In this document: one piece after another, positions 55,831 through 64,000 of the stretch
Numbering within the stretch: position 1 is the first letter of the stretch
Layout: every line of letters begins with the position of its first letter
Assembly (NCBI GenBank): GCA_036250225.1
Contig: JAPZLL010000019.1
Location: forward strand, 248,001-312,000
Origin: Cercophora sp. LCS_1
Lineage: Eukaryota; Ascomycota; Sordariomycetes; Sordariales; Lasiosphaeriaceae
Length of the DNA stretch: 64,000 nt
Reading direction: 5' to 3'
Program-made: the position numbers and the translations under genes
Notes under the pieces: model-generated
The model's database searches: none
Seen by the model: only the letters and a program-made list of their open reading frames with translations
Told to the model about the DNA's origin: nothing

Positions 55831-57378
55831 CTAAAGCTTGATCGAAATGTTGTACACATCCAGCCCAACGGCCACGGCTGTCACAGCGCCCATATATCCA
55901 ACCAATATCCCCATAGTTCCCACCGGACCGACATCCAGTGTTGGTACCGTCATGTTGACCAGCCCGGTGAGAAGATTGGCCAACAAAAAAAGAGCGAGCC
56001 CGTTGCGGTTGTATGCCCGCAGCACACGGCTCGTTGCCGTGTCATGCACCTCCTTTTCGGTGCGGGCGTCGCGGGCATTATAGAACTCTGGAAAGCAAAG
56101 CGTGTCGACCAGGCAGAATGCCGAGACGAGAACCACGTTTGATGCCACCACCCACAGCACGTACGGCAGGTTCGCGAGCCGGCGTGATACGTCCAGCCCA
56201 GCGCCATACGTGAAGTCGGTGCAGAGGAAGTAGAGCGCCATCCAGACAGCGGACCATACGCTCAGAGTTAGGAGCAGGGTAGTTCGTTGACTGCCTGCGG
56301 TGGAGTCGCCGCGCGGGGTGAGCCGCCTCGGGAGCACCAGCATGCCTAAGTCCTGGCCGGCCAGAAATATGGCCAGGTATCCCCAGAAACTGAAGATCCC
56401 CTCTCGGTTCATGGAGATGAGATCAGTACGGGGCCCCGCAAGGATGTAGGCTTTCAGATCCGTGCTCTCCAGCACAACTTGATAGAACACCCCCAGCAAG
56501 ATCGCCAGAGCAGCATACGAGGGGATGACACGGAGAGCGGACTGGAAGAGGGCAACGAAGGGCGGCAAAAACCCCAGCGTGAAAAAGAAGTTCCAGTGAA
56601 CGCCATACTCGGTCACATGCTCTGCATATTCGAGACCCTTTACACTCAGCAGTCGTACAACACCGAGCGCAAGCAGCGGTAGCGAATGACGTATCGACCG
56701 CACGAGACGCGTGGCAAGGGGGGTGGCGCGACCATCGGCACGCTCCTTGAGCACAGGGCGCGAGGCCACAATGCCTGCGGAGAAGACGAATGATCCAACG
56801 CCCATGTCCATCAATGATGTACCCCAAGTCTCCACCTTTGCGAAGCGGCGCGGAAAGAGGCGGAAGTCGACAGCGAGTATACAGATGCAGGTCACAACCA
56901 ACATGTTTCCACGGTAGCTGGTCAGGAAGGGCTTGGTCGACAGGACGCCAAGGGCGCTGCCGGCGGTCGAGCCTTTCTGCGCATTAGGAGGGAGCTTGGG
57001 TTTCCTCTTGCGCGCTGAGAGATTCGGGGGTACGACGTAGACAAAGATGGCGGCCGTCAGGAGAAGCAGGTTCAGTAGGACCGGTGCGTTGGAGTATAAC
57101 GTGACGGAGAGAAGAAGGGCCCCGACGTTGAGGAGGAAGTCGACGACGAATCCGAGGGCGCCGTATGACTGGAAGAAGGACTGGCGGGCTTGGAGGACGG
57201 ACCAGAGAAGTGCCACGACCTGGAATTGCGATACTGGTTAGCGAACGGCAGCAAACGAGGGTGTGTCTCATACCGGTGCCACGGCGCAGACTTGGGCAAC
57301 CTCCGAAACGGGGCCGCCCGAGAGGTTGGAGACAAAGTCCTCCTTGAGCTGCTTGTAGGTTGTCGCGTTGGCAGCCAT
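55831..57378 (-). CDS. gwt1: GPI inositol acyltransferase Gwt1
   Basis: Exons 57378-57274 and 57219-55831, with a 54-nt intron, give 497 residues, the normal size. Gwt1 acylates the inositol of glucosaminyl-phosphatidylinositol in the ER, an early step in making GPI anchors, and is the target of the antifungal class that includes manogepix. The start MAANATTYKQLKEDFVSNLSGG is typical. Many hydrophobic segments follow, with family strings VDFRLFPRRFAKVETWGTSLMD, HWNFFFTLGFLPP, NREGIFSFWGYLAIFLAGQDLG and the C-terminal NRNGLALFLLANLLTGLVNM. It is divergent from the gene at 58355. Confidence 0.97.
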
Positions 57379-58354
57379 TACGTTTGCGGATGGCTCGGAG
57401 CGCCTGCGTCGTGTCGCAAAGAAGCAGGAAGAGATGCAAGAGAATGGGGAAAGAGAGAGGGAGGAGTGGGGTAGACTCCCAAATCAAACAGGCATGGCAA
57501 ATATCGTGTCTTGAAGCAAGACAGTGGCCGACTTGTCAACTATCGAGAATCGCAATGACAGGTTGCAGGTTGCGCTCTGGAGCTCTTCAGCTTCCAGGCG
57601 ACGTTGTGGGCGGACCCGCCAATCACTATCGATAACAACGGAAGGCCCCTGCGCATGTATGGGACCCATGTCGAGGCTGACGCTTACTCGCTCTTGCTCA
57701 TCTCAGCCTCAGATTCTCAACCTTGTCGTCGTCATGACTTCGTCTTGGGCTGCACCTTGTCGAATTATCGTTGCCTGCGCTCCTGTAGACTTGGAGGCTC
57801 GCCTCCTAAGCTGGGCCTCTCGGAATAATTGGAGCTTTTTAAGCGCACGGAACAGAGAAATGTGATACGTAAGGTAACGTCTCAGCGGTGCAGACAAGCT
57901 GAGAGGCCATGTTCCACCAGATTCCAGATTTTGTCAGCGGCAGTTGCCCGTCTTCTTTGTTCTAGCGTTCCACTGCGCTGGGTATCCAGGTTCCATGATG
58001 GAATGTGCAATTTGGCCTACATAACCTGGAGCCTCCCTGCCCCGCCTTCTTTGTCCCTTCATTTTCCCCATAGGCGATGTGTCTCGTCAACCGCTTTGTC
58101 CCGAGATGCTGCATCTGACTCAACGCCAGATGCCGCGGCTGCTTTCAAGCTATACCTCGCCCTCCGATGACCCCCGAAAGAAAGGGGTGTGGTTAATACA
58201 AAAGAAAGATGGTGGGCTCATCATCGTCGTTCTTCCTCGTCATGATATCCAGGAAAACAGTCGCAGTTTTCGAGGATCCCGAGAACAAGATTTGTTTAAA
58301 AAAAAACCACATATATAAATACACAGCCAGAACATAAAGCCACAACATTCTCCC
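57379..58354. other. Divergent intergenic region, Gwt1 and unknown gene
   Basis: About 980 bp between two start codons. A TATA element lies close to the right-hand gene; nothing distinct marks the Gwt1 side. Confidence 0.5.
58311..58320 (+). promoter_or_regulatory. TATA box before the gene at 58355
   Basis: ATATATAAAT, preceded by an A-run, ends 34 bp upstream of the ATG at 58355. If used, transcription would begin almost at the start codon, so either the leader is very short or translation starts at a later ATG such as Met7. Confidence 0.45.
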
Positions 58355-59565
58355 ATGGAAGCCCAGGCTCGGATGCGTCCAGCCAAGCTGCAGCCAGTGT
58401 GGACGGATCACGACAGCCGCTCCAAATATCCAAGAGCAGCCCCATATTCCACCCATGGAGGCCCCTATTCGCCATCGCTGAGAACACCGACCATGCCCAG
58501 CCCCCTAGACACAAGATCTCCCGGATACGACTATCCGAAGCGACGACATGAACAGACGATGGTGGACAGGACGATGGTGGACAGGTTCGACCAGCGAAGG
58601 CTCAGCCCGATCGAGCCCCACGGAAACCGAGGACCCATCCATTCGCTCCCTCCGATCACCGAGGCGAACTGGGAGCGAAGACGGGGTTCCTTTGCCAGCA
58701 TTCCTCTCCCTCGGGCGCCTGCGCCCACGCCCACATCACCACTTCCGCCCATGCAGCTTCCACGAACCCGGACTCTAGAAGACGAGACGCGGAATATGCT
58801 GCTTTCAGGCCTCCCACCACCGCGTCCAGGGCTCACCGCTTCCACACCAGCAGATCTCCGTCGGCAGTCGTTGCCTCCCGCAACTCCAACAATGCGGCGG
58901 AACAGCGACCGAATGCGGCAAGAGCTGCGGGCTTGGGGCCACGTATTCTTCGGAAACGGATCTGATGCCAGCTGTTTTGTGTCCGCAGTTGCTCTTCGAA
59001 GATCCAGCGACTCATCCTTGAGCGACGGCTCCCGAACCCCTACCGGGCCCCAGGGCAGAACCGGCAACCGGGTGGCAATACGCGCCCGAGTTAGGCCATG
59101 CGAGCTCGGCCGCAAGCCCTTTCTCATCAAGCGGGAGTTCAACATGGACGAGCTCAGGGCCACCATTCCAGAGACATCACCAACTTCGGCAACCGAGCCC
59201 CGGAGACTCTCAGTCGACCCGGCGAGGCTGAGCCCTGGACAGTCAAAGGGCTTCCGGCGCTCGTCACTGGCGGCTGGGGATGCGTCTCCTGTAAGGAGCA
59301 CGAACACCGTCCCCATTCGTATGCAGCACCGTTCTTTTATACTTAACAAGACTAACGGTTCCCAGACGCGCGTTATGCTCGCGCCTATCTTCCTGTTCTC
59401 GCCGCGCTCATATACTCCGGACACATCAAACCCCGCGACATCATTGATCTTCCCCTGCCGCATCCCGAAGTGTGGCCCCAGACGGTGGCTTACATCTACA
59501 CCGGGCAGGGGGAACTAACAGAGTACATAAGGCAAAATATTTTGTACTTGGGTGGCAAAGTTTGA
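58355..59565 (+). CDS. Fungal protein of unknown function with split conserved C-terminal domain
   Basis: Exons 58355-59318 and 59366-59565, with a 47-nt intron (GTATGC...CCCAG), give 387 residues. The join restores PIHARYARAYLPVLAALIYS, which leads into GHIKPRDIIDLPLPHPEVW, VAYIYTGQGELT and a terminal LYLGGKV. The first ~190 residues are Pro/Arg/Ser-rich. A conserved-looking core starts at WGHVFFGNGSDASCFVSAVA and continues after a Ser-rich gap in RPCELGRKPFLIKREFNMDE. The C-terminal part has the feel of a BTB-like helical region, but I cannot assign it. I recall similar unnamed proteins in other filamentous fungi. Without the intron the frame ends at 59518 with an unlike tail, so the spliced form is preferred. 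Confidence 0.75.
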
Positions 59566-62500
59566 GCAACCGATATCTTTGACCCTTTATTGTCTCTTTT
59601 CATTTCTCTTTCGATTCTCGCAAGACACCACATGACCCAAAATATGGAATAGAGTCTCTGTGCATTTTGTTTGGCGGAAGGACCTACCGACCGGACGTAA
59701 CTCGTTCTGTACATTATCTCCGTCTCTTTGTCTGGGCCCTGCGCCCGAAGGGAACTTCCTTTGATGGCGGTAGGGCTAGAAGGCTTCGTTTTTTTGCTGT
59801 GCTCGCATTGATGGCACGTTATCTGATGTCTTCCATTTCCTTTGATCTCACATGGTTTCTTATTTGGGTGAGATGACGCAAGACCTCGGCATGTTGAAAT
59901 TGTCATGGATCCGAGCTGGGCGCTGGGCTTCATCAATGTAACTATCAACCAGATGTGAAAGGTATCTTGCCTTTTGACGACGCCAACGACTTGTTTTTCC
60001 CCGGATACTGTACGCAGGGCTTGACCACAATTGTTGAGAGAAGCGGCACGCTGACTCCAGATGCCAGTTCGAGTGCACCTACTGACTTGGTTGAGCGCCT
60101 GAAGGCAGCGCGACAATACCTCGCCGCCTGGAACTCGCCATGTCGGGATGAAGACCAGCCCTTCCCTCCAAGGTAAATAAACAGAGGTAGGAGCAACAAC
60201 TCTCACTGGAAAGGGCCACGGGTCCCAAGCATTTGCCACCTATGGCGCAGCGGCACGGCGAGGACTGCAATTCGAATACCCTCTGGGTTCTAATCCTGCA
60301 GGCGTTTAAGCTCGTCTCTGCTGCGTCTTGGAATCGGCGAGGGCACCAACTTGATTTGGCGCTCTGAGATCAAGTTCCCTTTCCAGATTTTTGGTCTTCT
60401 TCTTTCTTCTTTCTTCTTCTCCTTTTGTTAAACAAAAAATATTTATTTATTTATTTATTCATTATTATTCCTTCTTTCTTCGTTTTTTGCATGGAAGAAA
60501 GTGATCTCCTTCGGTGTTTCATGAAGGAACGACCAGGTGTTTCCCCATCTGGCAATCAGCCTGCGGGTATGCCGGTGCCATGTTCCCGTCACGCTAACCC
60601 ACTCCCATCCGTGCCAACTTGGACAGCCCCTTATGATGCATCAACATAGCCCGTGTAAATACCGCCGGTCTTCCGCGGGACGCCCTATCCACCGACGTTT
60701 GACCTGCAGCCTAGGTCTCAGGCATGGTACTATCCACTTCGATAGCACAAGACTTCAACTTGGACTGGACTGCTGTCCCACGACCTGGTTCCATCTTGGC
60801 GGGGCCCACGCGTGAGGTGTATCTCCTCTTCATCTTGCTTCGTTCCCCGACCCACGCTTTCTTCGACGAAGTTTATCTCCTCTATAACCTCTCCTTCATC
60901 TCCGCCAACCGCACCACGCCTTTTTTTCTCACGATCGCCCTTCCCAAGACCTCAGCCAACGAGCATGGTATCGTCTCCGCAAGGTACAATGTCGAGTCGT
61001 TGGTACGATGACAACTGATGTAGAGCATTGGTAGGTGACTCCCACGACGAGGGCAGGATTACGGCTGTCAACGGAAGAAGTGTCAGGGGAAGACTGATGG
61101 GGTTGAAGGCCATCGAGAGAACAAGCAGACGACGACGCGGAGATGTTGAAAGTTGTTGAGAGCTACGGATGGTTATCGACGGTAGTTAAGGACTGGTTCA
61201 AGGTTCAAGGCCAATGGATGGCTCCCTCAAGGGAGGTGACTTCAGGGGGGGTGGGGGGTCGGCGCTCTATATAAGGAACCTACGAAGCGGAGTCGGGTGC
61301 CAGTTCCGATATCCGACGGGACCAGATAGATCAGATCATGGGGTCGGAGCCCTGGAATCTTCCGCCAATCTAGTGAAATGGCGGTCAGGCCCGGAATCGC
61401 ATCCCGGAAGCGTGGAAAACGGGGTCGGGTGCCCGAGCGAGCCGACTTGCTCTACACACTACCATACACGACAAGGGCCACAGACGCCGGCGCCTGTGGT
61501 TTGAGCGGAACGGCCCGACAGCCACTCGCCGAGACATATTCTCAGCGCCGTGTACCCAAGGGTATGTTGAGGTGAAGTGAAGGCGGACGCTTCCTTCACC
61601 TTGGCTTCTTGGCCAGGCTCGGTCAGTCCCTACTGGCTCGCTCACCCGAATCCCCAATGACTTGTACCTGCAATGTACATTAGCCATCAAACACCGGCAT
61701 GTATTGTACCTCCGTCTCGACGACCACACCACCCACGACCTGTCGTCACGTCCCATCTGTCCAAAGATCGAGCCGGTGCCAAGTGAACAAGACCACCCAC
61801 CTCCTTGCTCTAATCCCAGCTACAGCCGGATTAGATGCTATACATGAACGGTTGCACGGTGTCCCGTTCTTCCTCACCACCACACCCCTGCTGTGTGTCA
61901 TGCTGCCGTCTTCTCAACACCATCACCACCCAACCCCCACGTGAAGCCCGATGGTTGCCCGTCCCGCCCCAAGGAAAGCACAATACTTGAAGCACCACCA
62001 CCGACTCCCAATCCCCGGCACTCGAGGTTCACACAAACGGCACCCCGGCCCGCCCGGACCAATTCCCACACCCCTCTTCTGCCATATCCAGGTGAACGAC
62101 CCCCTAGCGCCGTCGCATCCTAGGTGCGAAGCAAATCCCCCAAGCGCTAAGATAGCGTCGCATGAAGACATCCCGTACGCACACCCCTATCCAGTGTTCA
62201 ATCTACCAAGCAACGCAGGAATATGCCCATCTCAACCTCATCCCAAACGTGATCCATACCAACGCCACGCAATTATTCAAAACATCACATCGACGTAGCA
62301 TCTAGGCCACGACCATGATTCGCCGTCTCCGCCCCGATACTGGTCTCCCGAAGCCCGCCGAGAGCCAGCCCACACGTGTCTCCACGTCATCTCCGTGCCC
62401 CGTTGCTTCATTCCACCACCATCCCTCCTCCCGGCCGGCCGCAAGCTGATGCTATACTCCAGACCCATCCACAACGCCCGGCCGGGCGGGGACATCCTTC

Positions 62501-64000
62501 CCCCTCTGATGTGCGGCGGGCCGAGACGGGAGACCAAAAGCCAATCCCATCCACTTTAGACAAGACTCCGATCAAACGTCACCATGCCCGCCCCGGTCGC
62601 GGCAGCAATAAAATCATCACGTTATCCATCTGTAGCTATGCCCGTCGACAACAGCAAACCCCAGGTAAGTAGCACGTACCCGAGAAACACACACCCTTAC
62701 TCATGTCACACATCAGAGGCGACGGCCAGATGCCCATTCACAACGCACATGGTATCTTGGCGCATCCATCCTCAGACATCCGGAAGCAAGCACTTGCCTT
62801 CCCCAGCCCAATTGACGTCTCCCCAAGAGGCCCCGTTCGGCTTGCCAATGCACAATCCCATCTTTCCATGCCCGCCTAAAAAAAACATCATGAAAATTCA
62901 CAAGGTTCCCACAGCCAAAAGTGCACAAACGACGCGGCGGCCCCCCATCTAGGGCCCGCTCCGGTAACGCAAAACGAGGGGTCCTGCTTCCACGCTGCAT
63001 GCTGCACAGCAGTTTAGTACCTGCACCGTCAACACACATTGCCTTCAAAACAGGCCTGGCAATGACGGGGTAAGTCATGGCGTGCTTAGGGTTCCGTCGC
63101 GCTAACCATGCAGAGCGAATTGCGCGCATGCTGCACGCTCAGACACGGACGCCGCCAAACGCGACGAGCGAAAATCGATCTCAACCCCTCAATACACTGA
63201 CCCCCCCTGCGCTTCCGTTTCGCTTTGCTTCGTTTTTGTTTGTGGCCTAGACCGTTTTCCCTTGCATCTTGCTTCCTCACCTTCGCTCGGCATCGCAGTG
63301 TCCGTTTGTATTATTCGATCGCGAAACCAGTTTCCCGAAGCAGCGACTCCTTTCAGCTTCGGACCGATCAACCAGCAAGGCTAAGCGCTGGGCATCTCAC
63401 TGACGTTACCTTGATCACCCTGCAGCGAGCACTGTAGCAGTGCTAGAGTAGGCCCGGGTAACCTGACCGACCACCGATTTGATATCAGCGGCTCGATCGG
63501 TCCCACTGCGAGAGACACAGCGGATGCTCCGGACGACCGCCCCAAGCAATCCGGCGACAAGAAGGGCCGACCGGGTTTTCAGAACATCTCGTCTCGGCAT
63601 TGATTGCCATGAGATTGCGGTTCCTGGTCGAGAGAGAGGTGCAGCGGGTATGACCATCTCCGTCCGTCATTGCGGGTACGAATCTCGCTGATGTCAAGCC
63701 GGAGCCCAATTGGGGCTTACCCAGGGTCGGCGATTCGGAAACGGTTGTATCTTGGCGCTGTTGATAAGCTTATTTGGGCTGGACAACCATTAGGTTAGTC
63801 AGCAGCGGGCTGGGGATATCCGTCTGTTTTCCTGCCGTGGTCTGGCCATAGGGTGGGGCTTGACGAGATCGCGGCAGATACATGTCGCAAGTTTTGCTTT
63901 TTTGCACTGGATGGACCTTGGTCCGAGACCCGCAGCCGCTTGCAGCCTCATCGCATCCTGGCCAGCAACTTCCAGCAGCGAATATGACCTCTCACCTTCA
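59566..64000. other. Gene-poor right end of the window
   Basis: No gene can be supported in 4.4 kb. Seen here: a pyrimidine-rich tract (60398-60425), a (TTTA)n run (60441-60459), a TATATAAG string (61268-61275), a possible short coding start with a GTAAGT donor (62584-62664), and a perfect 7-bp hairpin AGCACTG-TAG-CAGTGCT (63428-63444). It may be the promoter of a gene outside the window or carry non-coding transcripts. Confidence 0.4.
60441..60459. repeat. (TTTA)n microsatellite
   Basis: About five TTTA units directly after a CT-rich tract and an A-run, in a non-coding position. Confidence 0.85.

Noticed and set aside
59366..59518. Unspliced C-terminus for the gene at 58355
   Set aside because: The spliced frame gives an ordered end with LPVLAALIYSGHI and LYLGGKV, while the unspliced tail is Pro/Ser/Arg-mixed.
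59496..60239. 247-codon minus-strand frame
   Set aside because: It overlaps the 3' end of the gene at 58355 and has no protein character.
60228..60306. tRNA-like string with a D-arm-like GGCGCAGCGG and B-box-like GGTTCTAATCC
   Set aside because: Acceptor strands do not pair, the T-stem has a C-C mismatch, and position 57 is a pyrimidine.
63428..63444. Perfect 7-bp inverted repeat with 3-nt loop
   Set aside because: Too short and isolated to call a terminator or structured RNA in a eukaryotic genome.

Overview
The window is nuclear DNA of a filamentous ascomycete. The gene content and style point to a Sordariomycete, probably Sordariales, but genus and species cannot be fixed from the sequence. 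The evidence is: introns of mostly 45-70 nt with GTRNGY donors, GC-rich coding sequence against a few AT/TA-rich islands, intron-containing tRNA-Leu genes, and fungal forms of Gwt1, PIG-U, Mic60, Nop7, Sac1 and CAX. Coding models were built by joining open frames across consensus introns. Residue numbers refer to those spliced models.

Layout. 1-5 kb: the 3' part of a gene with a dsRNA-binding-like segment and an Arg/Ser-rich tail (+), a short-chain dehydrogenase (-) and an unusual Rab4-like GTPase (+). 6-11 kb: a cytosolic GH2 beta-mannosidase (+) facing a xylitol dehydrogenase (-) that carries a 110-residue Glu/Pro/Lys/Ala repeat tail. 11-14 kb: a gene-poor stretch with a 5'-truncated tRNA-Leu and two doubtful, frame-broken coding remnants. 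14-21 kb: two folylpolyglutamate synthase paralogues on the same strand, separated by an intact tRNA-Leu(CAG), a decayed ankyrin-repeat relic and an AT-rich island. 21-28 kb: MICOS subunit Mic60, a Rab5 GTPase, and a divergent Sac1 phosphoinositide phosphatase. 28-37 kb: a large unrecognised protein with a membrane-associating C-terminus, tRNA-Leu(AAG), a HAD hydrolase, and a probable Rrn9-type Pol I factor whose stop codon lies 4 bp from the HAD stop. 37-43 kb: pescadillo/Nop7 and PIG-U from one 304-bp divergent promoter, then a SPRY protein. 43-52 kb: a six-exon vacuolar CAX Ca2+/H+ exchanger, a small membrane protein, and a Kin4-like kinase. 55-60 kb: Gwt1 and a fungal protein of unknown function. 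The last 4.4 kb and the 3.8 kb upstream of the kinase hold no gene I can support.

Functional themes: GPI-anchor synthesis (PIG-U, Gwt1), endosome/phosphoinositide traffic (Rab4-like, Rab5, Sac1), ribosome production (Rrn9-like, Nop7), mitochondria and folate (Mic60, two FPGS) and hemicellulose sugar use (beta-mannosidase, xylitol dehydrogenase). No biosynthetic cluster, intact transposon, CRISPR array or phage-like module was seen. The most unusual signals are the repeat tail on xylitol dehydrogenase, the Gln-to-Thr switch in the Rab4-like GTPase, the split FPGS pair with relics between them, the half tRNA, and a 16-nt micro-exon in the CAX gene.
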